A DNA stretch of 64,000 nt from Hondaea fermentalgiana. Its lineage: Eukaryota; Sar; Bigyra; Thraustochytrida; Thraustochytriidae. The stretch is from positions 1 through 64,000 of the forward strand of contig NPFB01000104.1 of assembly GCA_014084085.1 (NCBI GenBank). Reading direction: 5' to 3'. The notes beneath the pieces are model-generated. The model saw only the letters and a list, made by a program, of their open reading frames with translations, did not search any database and had not been told where the DNA came from. A program made the position numbers and the translations under genes. Below, piece after piece: positions 20,133 through 29,110 of this stretch; within the stretch, counting starts at the first letter, position 1, and the number at the start of each line of letters is the position of its first letter.

Positions 20133-20417
20133 TCAAGTTGAGCGAGGCTCCTGCTTCTTCTCGGGCGACTTTGAATGCGACCACGTGCCGAGGCCGTAAG
20201 CAATGCCTGCAATCGCAAAGAACGAGAAGAGCGTGTAGCCATACATGGTCTGGTACTGTCTCGCGGCCGCGCGGTGGACTTGTCGCAGCTCGCGTCCCGA
20301 GTTGCTCCGTCGCATGTATCTTGCAAACATCTCCTTTGGCTTGGTCACGTCCAGCTCTGGGCCTTGGCCTGCTGCTCCGCTGCTGCCGCCGCGCGGGGTG
20401 CGCTCGTCGGGGCCCAT
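20133..20417 (-). CDS. Small single-pass membrane protein
   Basis: The protein is 94 aa starting at ATG 20415-20417. A polar N-terminal half with a basic helix (RYMRRSNSGRELRQVHRAAARQ) precedes one transmembrane segment (about 62-80, YTLFSFFAIAGIAYGLG) and a short Lys/Glu/Pro tail. This resembles small mitochondrial inner-membrane or ER tail-anchored proteins, but no family is recognised. The frame is clean and codon use matches real genes. It sits 193 bp from the convergent POP7-like stop and 141 bp from the SRRM1-like stop. Confidence 0.6.
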   Translation of the reverse strand: MGPDERTPRGGSSGAAGQGPELDVTKPKEMFARYMRRSNSGRELRQVHRAAARQYQTMYGYTLFSFFAIAGIAYGLGTWSHSKSPEKKQEPRST

Positions 20418-20558
20418 CCTCGCGTCCGCCCGATGACTCCGTAGCTTACGCTTTTGCTTTCACTCTCTCTCTCTCTCTCGCGCGCGCGCCCGCGCATGCG
20501 AGGGCCGCGTGAAGCTCTCGGTTCTGCCATAGCAAAAAGAGACGTCACGAACTCGCTG

Positions 20559-21749
20559 TCAACTCTCGCCACCTTGGTCGCCACTTTGCTTGCCACGTTG
20601 CGTTTTCGAAGAGCGAGAAGGCGCCGAAGAAGAGGAAGACGACGACGACGATGATGACGATGGCGAGGAGGAGGAGGATGAAGATGAAGAAGAAGAAGAA
20701 GAAGAAGAGGAAGAGGAGGACGAAGAAGATGATGAAGAGGACGAGCTTTCCGAACCCGAACGAGCCCGTGACGAACGGCGCTTTTGACGGGTCGACTTGA
20801 CAGCGTCTTTTGCAGGAGACTTTTTCCGTGCAACGCGGCCAAAGGGATCAAGTTCAGGGCCGTCAGCCTTTTCTGCGTTCTCCTTTGGCCCGCGTGCGTG
20901 ATTTTCAGCTCTTTCAGCATCCGACAAGCGCCGGCGAATTCTTGGGGGCGAACGGTCCTCACGGTGCCGACGGTCCATGCCACGATCGCGCCGATCCTCA
21001 CCACGGTGACTATAGTCGCCGCCGCGGCGGCGGCGATCTTCACCAGCTCGACCATAGTCAAAGTCCCGACGACGATCGTAATCATAGTCACGACGACGGC
21101 GATCCTCATCCTCAAAAGCATACTGGCGACGGCGACGATGGTCCTCATCGTCAAAGTCCCGACGGCGATGTTCTTCGTTTTCAAAGTCCCGACGGCGACG
21201 GTGATCATCACGTTGGCGACGGCCAAGCTCGTCTGGCTCAGATCGCCGGCGATACTCGTCGTCTCGTGCCGCGGGGCGGCGATCGTCGTCTCTTGCTGGA
21301 GCTGCAGAAAAGCCTTCGCCGCGCGGTCGCTTCTCGCGACGCGGAGGAAGGCCACCCTTTCGCGGAGGCGGTGCAAGTGCGCCCGGGATGCCATTGTAGC
21401 CTGTCTGAGCTTGCACGAGCATTGTCCAGAGCTTGGTCATGAAAGCAGAAGCCTGCTCAGCTTTCATGAATGCAGCGAGCGTAACTTGGAGATTCTTGGG
21501 CTGCAAGCCATCCTCCGACGCGTGCTGGCTTTGAAGTTCGTTGCTGATGGTGCCCGCGAGAATGTCGTCATCGAAGCCAAGCGTGTCGCGAATTTCGCCA
21601 TTGATCCAACGCTCCAGATACCCCGTATTGACTTTGCTAAAGTCTACCTTTTCTTTGAAGACCGCAGGTGTCCCGCGCAACTTGGCTGCACCGCGCTTCA
21701 GCTGCGCGGCTGCGGCCTCGCCTTGCACGCCACCGCCACCTCGAAGCAT
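20559..21749 (-). CDS. PWI-domain splicing protein, SRRM1-like
   Basis: The protein is 396 aa starting at ATG 21747-21749. Residues about 28-120 form a PWI domain: VDFSKVNTGYLERWINGEI, then LGFDDDILAGTI and a helix ending FMTKLWTMLVQAQ. This N-terminal placement is typical of SRRM1/SRm160. It is followed by a long Arg/Asp/Glu region with RRRRDYDYDRRRDF-type repeats, an RSPPRIRRR block, a basic stretch and a poly-Ser tract of more than 30 residues. SRRM1 is a splicing and 3'-end co-activator linked to the exon junction complex. Instead of dense RS dipeptides the tail is RD/RE-rich, so the role is inferred from the PWI domain. The poly-Ser codons are a GAC/GAA-type repeat at 20628-20755 as read on the + strand. 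Confidence 0.83.
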   Translation of the reverse strand: MLRGGGGVQGEAAAAQLKRGAAKLRGTPAVFKEKVDFSKVNTGYLERWINGEIRDTLGFDDDILAGTISNELQSQHASEDGLQPKNLQVTLAAFMKAEQASAFMTKLWTMLVQAQTGYNGIPGALAPPPRKGGLPPRREKRPRGEGFSAAPARDDDRRPAARDDEYRRRSEPDELGRRQRDDHRRRRDFENEEHRRRDFDDEDHRRRRQYAFEDEDRRRRDYDYDRRRDFDYGRAGEDRRRRGGDYSHRGEDRRDRGMDRRHREDRSPPRIRRRLSDAERAENHARGPKENAEKADGPELDPFGRVARKKSPAKDAVKSTRQKRRSSRARSGSESSSSSSSSSSSSSSSSSSSSSSSSSSSSPSSSSSSSSSSSSAPSRSSKTQRGKQSGDQGGES

Positions 21750-22100
21750 GGTGCTCCTCTAGTTTTGTTTGTTTTTCCCTCGCCGACTAGTTCTCCTCAC
21801 CAGCTTGCGAGTTTGGCTCACGGCAGCGAGTTCACGTGGACTCCTCGACAATGCCGTCAGCCCGTCAGCTCCTCTGCCCGAGTGCCCCTCTGTCCGAGTG
21901 ATCCTCCCCGTCGGCGGCGGCGCACCTGGCCTGCCGCAAAGAAACCCTTTTGCCCACTCGTTGCCCACTTTGCATTGGTGGAGAGTCACCAGTCACCAAC
22001 ACATGGGACCTTGGTCAACAGGATGGGCAACACGAATGGTGGCTTTTTGCCCTTTCCCCCAAAACAGGCAGCATACGCACACATGTGCAAGACATGAAAG
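21750..22100. other. SRRM1-like upstream region and repeat-array flank
   Basis: About 350 bp between the SRRM1-like start and the 122-bp tandem array. It presumably contains the SRRM1-like promoter. No motif is recognised. Confidence 0.35.
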
Positions 22101-22590
22101 CAAACACCAGAGACAAGGCAGTGCTTTTCTTGTTCTTCTTTGAACTTGTCAGGCACGATAAACTCGCTCGCTGGGAAGACAAGAAAATTGGACGCATTCT
22201 GTTCTAAAAAATTACTTTATTGCAAACGCAAGAGACAAGCCAGTGTTTTTCTTTTTCTTCTTTGAACTTGTCAGGCACAATAAACACGCTCGCTGGGAAG
22301 ACAAGAGAAATCAACGCATCATGAACCAAAAATTACTTTATTGCAAACGCAAGAGACAAGCCAGTGTTCTTCTTTTTCTTCTTTGAACTTGTCAGGCACG
22401 ATGAACACGCTCGCTGGGAAGACACGAAAAATGAACGCATTCTGAACCAAAAAAATTTACTTTATTGCAAACGCAAGAGACAAGCCAGTGCTTTTCTTTT
22501 TCTTCGTTGAACTTGTCAGGCACGATAAACACGCTCGCTGGAGAGAGAAGAAATCATGAATGAATTCTGAACAAAAAGAATCACAAAAGC
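22101..22590 (-). repeat. Four tandem units of 121-124 bp with poly(A) signals
   Basis: Units begin at 22101, 22223, 22344 and 22468, each opening with CAAACRCMAGAGACAAG on the + strand and sharing most of their length. The array lies just downstream of the stop of the minus-strand dehydratase fusion (22609). Three unit boundaries carry AATAAA on the minus strand. It therefore looks like a tandemly duplicated 3' UTR/terminator. The unit at 22101 is the most diverged. Confidence 0.9.
22216..22466 (-). terminator. Three successive AATAAA poly(A) signals
   Basis: AATAAA occurs on the minus strand at 22461-22466, 22337-22342 and 22216-22221, spaced 124 and 121 bp apart, each within GCAATAAAGTAA. 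The first is about 145 bases after the stop codon of the dehydratase fusion. Confidence 0.7.
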
Positions 22591-22608
22591 GTATCTTGTT
22601 ATTTTCCT

Positions 22609-24876
22609 TTACTGCTTGGCGGCCAAACCCGGACGCGCACCCGTGGCAACGAAACTGACCGTGTAGGCAGTGAGGCCCACGACAGGGAGCGCGGCAAACC
22701 AGTAGTTGCCGATAAAGTAGTAGAGAACCGAGACGGTGCCAATGGTACCGACCGAATACGGGCAACGGAAGGATCCGCCGTGCGCAGCGTTGTGCGCAAA
22801 GAGCTCGAGCGGATTGGCCATCTTGGCAGCGACAGCGCTCTTGGGGTTGGAAATGCTCTCCGGATTGCGGATATCGTTGATAAGGAGCGCAAGCATGAGA
22901 CTCGACGAGGTCTCGGGGCGAAAGACCTCGAGCGCCTTGAAGAGCTTAAAGCCCGCGTACGCAGCAGCAAAAAGCGGGTTGCTCGTGACGCTGGCCGTGC
23001 TGGTGCTGGGCGCGACATTGCTCGAAACAGTGTGGCCCTCGCTGTGCGCAATGATGCAGCGCCACTGCTGAATGCGCTTGGCCAACGAGTAGTTCGGGCC
23101 CTGGGCAGACACCACCGCGTTGGAGAGCTTGAGGCCCGAGCCGTCCGCGGGCTTGAGCACATTGCAGACCATGTCGTTCTTGCCCATGACCTTCTCGAGC
23201 GCCTTTTGCCAGGCAGGCGCAGCCTTGTAGTTGGCCTTGGCAACCTCAAAAGCATCCTCATTGATCATGTAGACGTCCGTCGGCGTAAGCAAGAACGCCA
23301 GCGAGGTCGAGCTCGAACGCTTGGCCAGCACCTTTTGCATAATAGCGTCGCAGGCAATGGAAAGCTGCACGTGAAGCGCGCCATCCAGGTACGTGTAGTT
23401 GCCAATCGTCAGGTCCTGACCCGGGCATACGCCCACAAGCCAGTTGGCAATTTCGGGCGTGGCACCGAGCAAGTTGGCACCGGCATGAGCAAAGAGGTCC
23501 GCGTCCGTCTTGAGCGATGCCTGCGGCTTCGACAGAGGGAACGTGAGCGTACCCGGAGAAGCGCGCACCTTGTTGATGAGCTTCTCCCAAATGGGAGCGC
23601 GGTCCAAGTCGATGCCAATCACGTTGGCGCCGCACTGCAGCAAAAGGTCAAGAGGGCCCATTGCCGAAGTGGCGCCCAGCAGAACAAAGTAGCGATCGCT
23701 CAGGTCGTACCACTCGGGGTGCGCAATGCACTGCTTGACGGCGTCGCCGGCGCTGGGCTCAATGACGCCCTCGCTGACCCACTTTTCCAGCTGCGCCACC
23801 AGAGCGTCGCCCACGAGCGTCTGACCCTTGTACAGCACGCGGGCCTCCTTGACCTCGCGCTTGCCCTCGCCCTTGATGAATCCAGTCTCGTACGAGCCCT
23901 TGTACTTGTCCATGGCCTCGGCGAGCGAGGTGGCCTTGCCGTCGCGGACAAATTCAAAGGCCTCGTGCGCGCGGGCCAGGCCGTCGCGTGCAATTTGCAG
24001 GGCCGTCTCCTTGGAGCGCAGCGAGATACGGACTTGGCTCTCGATGTGCCGAAGGTAGCCAAAGCGCCACTTGCGCGTCTTGCGCACCGCCGCAGCAGCA
24101 TCGGCGTCCGCGCCCGAAACCGCGTACTCCCAAATGCTTTGGTTGGTGACCGAGGTGCTTCGCTCGCCCGTCGCATCGTTGGTGACGGGCCAGACCAAGC
24201 CGCTCACAGCCTTCTTTGCGGACGCGCCGCCCTCCTCCTTTGCGGCGGCAAGCTCCTGAGCGCGCTTGCGGAATTGGCTCTTGCGGTTCTTCCACATGTT
24301 GAGCACCATAAAGGGTGACGCCGGCGGGTACGCAATGAGCGGGAACACAAAGAGAAAGCGCTCCCAAGCCGTGTTAAAGGTGTAGTGCGTGCTCAGTGCC
24401 ACGTACATTTGCACGAGCTCTCCAGTGATACCTGTCGGGTACAAGACCATAAAGAGCGAGTAGCGCAGCCAAAAGAGTGGGTACGGCATCTTGGAGCCCT
24501 GAAAGCTTGGCAGCAGGTTCAGGGCGTAAAACAGGTACCGCGGCACCTCTACGGTCGCCCACGAGCCGACCATGAGCAAGAGACTCCAGTGCGAGTGGCA
24601 TGCGGCCGCCTGCCACGTGTACAGCCACAGGACAATGAGCCGACTGTTCACCTGCATGAAGACGGTGAACACGGGCGACTTGACGAGTCGCAGCAGCGAG
24701 TGCACAATCTCGAGCGCGGCCAGCGACTGCACCACGGCGAGGACGTCGCTCGCTTCGTTCCACAGCATGCCAGCCTTGCCTCCGTTCAAGAGCGTCTTGA
24801 CCGTCTGCGTCCACACGTACGCCCAGCCCGCGCAGGACGCGAGGTTGTACGCGACAAGGTACATCTTGGTCGCCAT
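22609..24876 (-). CDS. Very-long-chain 3-hydroxyacyl-CoA dehydratase fused to a Rossmann-like domain
   Basis: The protein is 755 aa starting at ATG 24874-24876 (MATKMYLVAYNL), the natural PHS1/HACD start; 136 codons of open frame upstream are low complexity. Residues 1-200 are a complete HACD/PTPLA domain with several membrane helices, VEVPRYLFY, and the catalytic pair Y146 and E153 (YPTGITGE), spaced as in yeast Phs1 (Y149/E156). It should dehydrate 3-hydroxyacyl-CoA in ER fatty-acid elongation. Usual HACDs end here (about 220 aa). This one continues with about 550 residues: a linker, then YFVLLGATSAMGPLDLLL followed by GANVIGIDLDR (396-426), a dinucleotide-type glycine loop and acidic second strand end. 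Two hydrophobic segments lie near the C-terminus (about 711-745). The frame has no break between halves. Confidence 0.87.
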   Translation of the reverse strand: MATKMYLVAYNLASCAGWAYVWTQTVKTLLNGGKAGMLWNEASDVLAVVQSLAALEIVHSLLRLVKSPVFTVFMQVNSRLIVLWLYTWQAAACHSHWSLLLMVGSWATVEVPRYLFYALNLLPSFQGSKMPYPLFWLRYSLFMVLYPTGITGELVQMYVALSTHYTFNTAWERFLFVFPLIAYPPASPFMVLNMWKNRKSQFRKRAQELAAAKEEGGASAKKAVSGLVWPVTNDATGERSTSVTNQSIWEYAVSGADADAAAAVRKTRKWRFGYLRHIESQVRISLRSKETALQIARDGLARAHEAFEFVRDGKATSLAEAMDKYKGSYETGFIKGEGKREVKEARVLYKGQTLVGDALVAQLEKWVSEGVIEPSAGDAVKQCIAHPEWYDLSDRYFVLLGATSAMGPLDLLLQCGANVIGIDLDRAPIWEKLINKVRASPGTLTFPLSKPQASLKTDADLFAHAGANLLGATPEIANWLVGVCPGQDLTIGNYTYLDGALHVQLSIACDAIMQKVLAKRSSSTSLAFLLTPTDVYMINEDAFEVAKANYKAAPAWQKALEKVMGKNDMVCNVLKPADGSGLKLSNAVVSAQGPNYSLAKRIQQWRCIIAHSEGHTVSSNVAPSTSTASVTSNPLFAAAYAGFKLFKALEVFRPETSSSLMLALLINDIRNPESISNPKSAVAAKMANPLELFAHNAAHGGSFRCPYSVGTIGTVSVLYYFIGNYWFAALPVVGLTAYTVSFVATGARPGLAAKQ

Positions 24877-25301
24877 TGTCTTTCCACGATTCGCAAGGCG
24901 TCTCTGCACGCGCGCGCGCCCACAAGCCCAGGCTTCGACGCGCTTTCGAGGTCTGCTTTCCTCTGCTCTGCTGCCCTTGACTGACTGTGACTCGAGGTAG
25001 CACGCACGTATACTACGCGCTTCGGCCTTTTCCCGCACGTTCTTTCTTGCCCTTCCGATCGGGGCAGGCTCGTCGATGCGACTCCGTCGATGGGGATCTG
25101 CTGCCGTCTGCTGCCGTCTGCTGCAGCCAGTTGCTGCTGCTGCTGCTGCTGCTTTCGTCGTGCCACCCACCACGCCACCGCACCACGCGCTCGGCCTTGA
25201 TCCGAGTGATTTCTTTTGTGCGCGCAAGCGTGTGAAATGGCGGCGACGTGCGACGGAAAATCTTCCGACGAAATGGGCTATCAATGGGCCTATATCCTGC
25301 C
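24877..25301. promoter_or_regulatory. Divergent promoter region
   Basis: This 425-bp region lies between the dehydratase fusion (-) and the spliced gene (+). It contains a GCTGCT/CTGCTG tract (about 25100-25150). No motif is named. An ATG at 25237 is an alternative start for the + gene, but in a different frame from the preferred one. Confidence 0.4.
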
Positions 25302-26064
25302 ATGCCGCGCCTCATCAAGCTGGACCCTCGCGGAGAACTACCGGGACGCGCTGCCTTTCAAGGGGCTTGGGCAGCAAATCTGCATTCTCGGAGACGAGGA
25401 GACGGAAAAACTCGACGCGCTCACCGTGTGCGCAAAGGGCACAAGATGCCGACGTACGAGAATGTACGCCTTGCACGTAAGCGATCCAGTAAAGAGGAAT
25501 GATTGCGGTCGTCCATTTTAGCTTGCGGAGAAACCTGACATGTGAGTTGATTTTTGAAATTATGAGGTTTTTTCAACGGTGCGCAGGTCGCGTCGAAACA
25601 GACGGCGCAAAAGTTTCATGGGTCGAGGCTGATCAGGTGCGTTCGCAAAAAGGCGTCAAAGTCGTTGTTTATTTTTTGCCAAGCTAACGATAGGGCCTAA
25701 AAAGATTGTAAGCGTCGACGTTGGTCTCAACTATTTTGAAATCTCGGACGTGGGCATCGTTCGCGCGAGAGATCTCGACGCCTTTGCATTTCATCGCGTT
25801 GAGAGCGCCGTTCGGTGCTCCGTGACGCCGCGATGGACTGGGACAGAAGAGATATTTGCGTTGCAGTTTCCCGACACGACCGTCGCCATCGAGGCGGAGA
25901 CCAAACTTCGCGATGCTGCTCAGAGCGTTAGTGCTTTTGAGGGCGATCTCGAGATTTCGGACCAAGAGCTTGTGACCATTCTCATGGACCCTGGCTTCGT
26001 TCGCGTGGTGGACCAAGTCACACGGCTCTTGTATCTTGGTGATTCGTCCAATACTACAATATAA
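25302..26064 (+). CDS. Spliced gene, function unknown (three-exon model)
   Basis: No single frame spans this region, but three pieces join well. Exon 1 is 25302-25476 (ATG CCG CGC, ending at GTAAGC). Exon 2 is 25587-25636, after TTTTTTCAACGGTGCGCAG and ending at GTGCGT. Exon 3 is 25705-26064, after a CTAAC branch-point-like motif and AAAAAG. In this model phases agree and exon 2 reads VETDGAKVSWVEADQ. The last exon encodes 119 aa (ISDVGIVRARDLDAFAFHRV ... VVDQVTRLLYLGDSSNTTI) and is the surest part. Alternatives remain: ATG 25237 gives a different first frame, and exon 3 could start at 25684 or 25694. I do not recognise the family. Confidence 0.45.
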
Positions 26065-26590
26065 TAACTAACGAACAAACGCTGGCTCGGTGAACCATCC
26101 GTCAGTGTTTCCTTTTGCGTCTGAATTAACGGAGATTATCTGCAGCCACGTTCCTCGTGCGATGCCTGAGCCAGACACAAGCACAACCTTCCCATCTTGA
26201 CCTTGTGCCTTTCTGTGGCTTTCGGCCACAGAAGCTGGCTGCAGCTGCAGCTGTGGCTGCTGCAGGTGCGAACGGACCGAGAGAATTTAGGTACCATATA
26301 TTAGTACCAACGAGAATGAGGGACCTTAGGAAGAAAAAGGGCCAAAGAAGTGGCTCAAAATCCTGCACACCGCGGCTGGCTGCGAGCGTGCGGCTCTGCT
26401 TGAGGCAAGGGTAGCTGAGGAGAGGCTGCGTGAGTCGGTGTGCTGTCCAGGCAGAGCCTGATCGCGCGCGCCCTTCCCTGCACCAAGCCGTCGCAGCAGT
26501 AGCAGCAGCCGCAGCAACAGCAGTCGCAGCAGCAACACTCGCAGCAGCCGCAGCAGTCGTAGCAGTCGCACGTCGCGAAGCGTAGTAAAG
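26065..26590. promoter_or_regulatory. Upstream region with CAG-rich leader
   Basis: This spacer precedes the small protein at 26591. From about 26478 to 26575 it is almost entirely CAGCAG/CAGTCG/CAGCCG, the probable 5' leader. CAG-type repeats also precede the PDI start. A CAGCTGCAG cluster lies at 26242-26265. Confidence 0.5.
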
Positions 26591-26917
26591 ATGTCCTTCA
26601 TGGCCGCACTCCCTTCCCTCGAGAAGCAGCTTCTCATCTACGGCGTCGGTGGCTACTCCGTCTGCTCGCTCCTGTACTCGGTGACGCACAAGCCTGCGGC
26701 CGCCGAGAAGCAGGTTGAGGCCCCTGCTGCCCCCAAGGAGTCCCCCAAGGAGGCTGTCAAGGACATCAAGGAGGCCGTCAAGGAGGTCGCCCCCTCTGGC
26801 TCCTCGTTCAAGTCCGGCAGCAGCGACGCCGCCAAGGACCCGGCTGTTCTCTTTGCCCTTCAGGACATTCAGTCCCGTCTTTCGGTCATCGAGAAGGCCC
26901 TCCACGTCGAGGAGTAG
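26591..26917 (+). CDS. Small membrane-associated protein with strongly biased codons
   Basis: The protein is 108 aa starting at ATG (taaagATGtcc). One hydrophobic segment near the N-terminus (about 13-30, QLLIYGVGGYSVCSLLYSV) is followed by a Lys/Ala/Pro/Glu-rich linker and an amphipathic C-terminal helix (FALQDIQSRLSVIEKALH). Codons end almost exclusively in C or G, as in PDI, which argues that it is a real and highly expressed gene. Topology resembles small mitochondrial or ER organising proteins. No family is recognised and I propose no function. Confidence 0.68.
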   Translation: MSFMAALPSLEKQLLIYGVGGYSVCSLLYSVTHKPAAAEKQVEAPAAPKESPKEAVKDIKEAVKEVAPSGSSFKSGSSDAAKDPAVLFALQDIQSRLSVIEKALHVEE

Positions 26918-27829
26918 ATTTGTCTCTTTTTCTTCTGAAAAGCTGATCCTCTTCCCTTCATTCACACAAACACCATCAACGTGAGATAGTTTCTCTCTCT
27001 CTTTTGTTTTGGATCCTCATCATTCCCGTATCGCACTTGCCGTTGTGTCCTCTTCTTGTTTGCACTTTATTCTACGACTGCCGCTCGCTTGGCTTTTTGA
27101 TTTGATTATCAGTTAGGTGTACCCCTGCTTGGACACCGTGAAGGTGACCACGAAGGTTGTTAGCGCGCGAAGAGGTTGACGTCTTGATCACCATTGCGCG
27201 CGCATCTTTTCCGTAGTCTCGGTGATAAGTACGCATTGTTGAAAACGCATGCGTTAAAATGTGATCCTTGGAATTTTGTTTTTGTAAAATATTCATTACG
27301 ATCACGCTGGACCCGGCGATAAAATTTGGTGGTGTTTGCGAGACCACCGTCTCGTTGGCCCTCTTGACAAATTATAAAGGGGATCCTTGTATCAAGCAAA
27401 GAACAGACTTTCGTCCCGAGAGGAGGGGTATAGACTTTCATTTTGCCGCATTTGGGACTTTTCAATTATTTATTAATTTATTATTGACGAGAAGAAACTC
27501 GCGTCTTGTTCGCGTTGATCTCCAAGCGCGAACATGACCTTCAATTTGGACCGAAACGTGTGATTGCTCTCTCGCTATTCCGATTCTACTTTCTTTCCCT
27601 TCAACCGAATGATGAATTGCAAGCATTTCCGTACATCTGATTCGAGGAACCAACGAAACGACGTTCCTACTTGCATTGTTTACATTTCCAGAAGCTGATC
27701 TCGTTCTTGCAGGGCCTGTTGTGGTGATGTATTTTGATTGCGTGACTTTTTTTTTAAGTGCCCGCCCACTTGAGTGCCTCCTCCCAAGCAACCTTGCTGT
27801 TGTTGATTGTTGTTGATCAGAGGCACATC
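26918..27829. other. Spacer upstream of the MscS-like gene
   Basis: This 912-bp spacer is AT-richer than its surroundings and holds the 3' UTR of the small gene and the promoter of the channel gene. Short frames on both strands (about 27072-27465 and 27462-27791, minus) lack any recognisable domain. AGGTGTACCCCT near 27116-27127 faintly resembles the end of the MITE-like element but is too short to call. Confidence 0.4.
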
Positions 27830-29110
27830 ATGGCAACAGCGACGGCCGGCGCGGCCGGCGCGGCCGGCGCTGCGGGAATGCAGGGGCTGGGAGAAACGCG
27901 GGTGGAGGATCTCCCGCGCACGCTGCTCGCGGCCGCCTCGTCGACAAACGAGCTGGTATCGAACTGGATCCTCTTTGCCGTGCTGATCTTGCTCATGTTC
28001 ACGTCGCGATACTTTACGAGACTCATCTTTCTCGTGCTCGTGAACTTGGAGCTCAAGGGAAGGCGCATCCGGCAGCTCAAGCGATTCCAGCACTATATGC
28101 AATCGCCCATCACAGCGCTAGTCATGGCAGCCTTTGCATACCTGGCCGCCTTTGTCGTCTTTCGCGACTACTGGGACACCCGCTCGTCAAATCAAGTCGC
28201 CAATTTTCTCTATGACATTGGGATGTTCCTCTTCGTCTTGCTATGGGTTTTCCCCTATTCCTCGCTTGCGGTCTTTCGTTTGAGCCTTTGGCTGCTCGAG
28301 GTACTCGATGAGGTGCTCGCGTACCAGGTGAGCGAGTTCTATCGCCCCGTGGTGCGCGAGGCGGCGCAGTTGCTCCTCGTCGTGTTGGTGGCCATCTTTA
28401 CCATTTGGTTCTTTATTCAAGCGATCTCGCTCAATCGCGATGGATCAGACTCTGGCTCGAGCGCCTACACGGTGGCAAGGCTGCTCACGGGCTTGAATTT
28501 TATCACAATGTCCATTGTCATTGGCATTACACCAATCATGCGCGACATTCTCGCGGGCCTTGCGCTCTTTTCGGACCGCCAATTTCGTCAAAACACTCTC
28601 ATCCGCCTTGTGGACGTGGCGCGCCCCGGCTTTGTCCAGGCGCTTCGTCTTCGCGTGACTGTACTTCGCCACCTGGACCAGTCCATCAGTATCATTCCAA
28701 ACCAAAAGTTCCTGCGTTACGCCATGGTTGACTTTTCGCAAAATATGTACAGATTGGAGATCTGCATGCCATTGGCATCGGGGCACCTCGCGCCGCAGGA
28801 TCTTCGCGACCTTTTGCATTTTGTCAATGGCGCGTTGCGCGCACGATCGTCACGCGCACCTTTGCAAGGCCCTGTCTTGCGCGTCGAGCTCACCGACATT
28901 CAAGCAATGCTGGACAGCGAGGGTCGTCTCGTCGTGCGCGCAGACTTTCATGATTTGGGTCTCGAAACAACGCGTCGAACCCAGTCCGAGGTTCTGCTCT
29001 TTCTCACCGAGGTCTTGGAAATGCGCGGCATCAGGCTTTGTGGACCATCTCGCGTCAAATATCGGGCGTTGCATCACAAGCTGCTGCAAGACCGTGTTTA
29101 CACGGACTAG
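27830..29110 (+). CDS. MscS-family mechanosensitive ion channel
   Basis: The protein is 426 aa. ATG at 27830 was chosen over an upstream GTG in the same frame. The N-terminus has Ala/Gly repeats (TAGAAGAAGAAG), from a GGCGCGGCC repeat. Four or five hydrophobic segments follow, the last being the pore-lining helix (LLTGLNFITMSIVIGITP then MRDILAGLALF). Next comes the MscS beta domain, recognised by VARPGFVQALRLRVTVLR and SISIIPNQKFL, the IPN box of the family. A C-terminal alpha/beta region completes it. It should open under membrane tension and relieve osmotic stress; plasma membrane versus organelle cannot be told. The final 18 codons are part of a tandem duplication reaching 29479. Confidence 0.85.
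   Translation: MATATAGAAGAAGAAGMQGLGETRVEDLPRTLLAAASSTNELVSNWILFAVLILLMFTSRYFTRLIFLVLVNLELKGRRIRQLKRFQHYMQSPITALVMAAFAYLAAFVVFRDYWDTRSSNQVANFLYDIGMFLFVLLWVFPYSSLAVFRLSLWLLEVLDEVLAYQVSEFYRPVVREAAQLLLVVLVAIFTIWFFIQAISLNRDGSDSGSSAYTVARLLTGLNFITMSIVIGITPIMRDILAGLALFSDRQFRQNTLIRLVDVARPGFVQALRLRVTVLRHLDQSISIIPNQKFLRYAMVDFSQNMYRLEICMPLASGHLAPQDLRDLLHFVNGALRARSSRAPLQGPVLRVELTDIQAMLDSEGRLVVRADFHDLGLETTRRTQSEVLLFLTEVLEMRGIRLCGPSRVKYRALHHKLLQDRVYTD

Noticed and set aside
20784..22097. 437-codon + frame opposite the SRRM1-like gene
   Set aside because: Shadow of the RD/RE repeat region (reads as Val/Ile/Thr); the PWI domain on the minus strand decides.
22101..22590. CRISPR array
   Set aside because: Units are contiguous 121-124-bp copies without short repeats and unique spacers, in a eukaryotic 3' flank.
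22780..24318. 512-codon + frame inside the dehydratase fusion
   Set aside because: Antisense shadow of the real minus-strand gene; Arg/Leu/Val-rich without motifs.
25237..25521. Alternative first frame MAATCDGKSSDEMGYQWAY for the spliced gene
   Set aside because: Its phase does not fit exon 2 and exon 3 with the available splice sites; kept as a possible alternative only.
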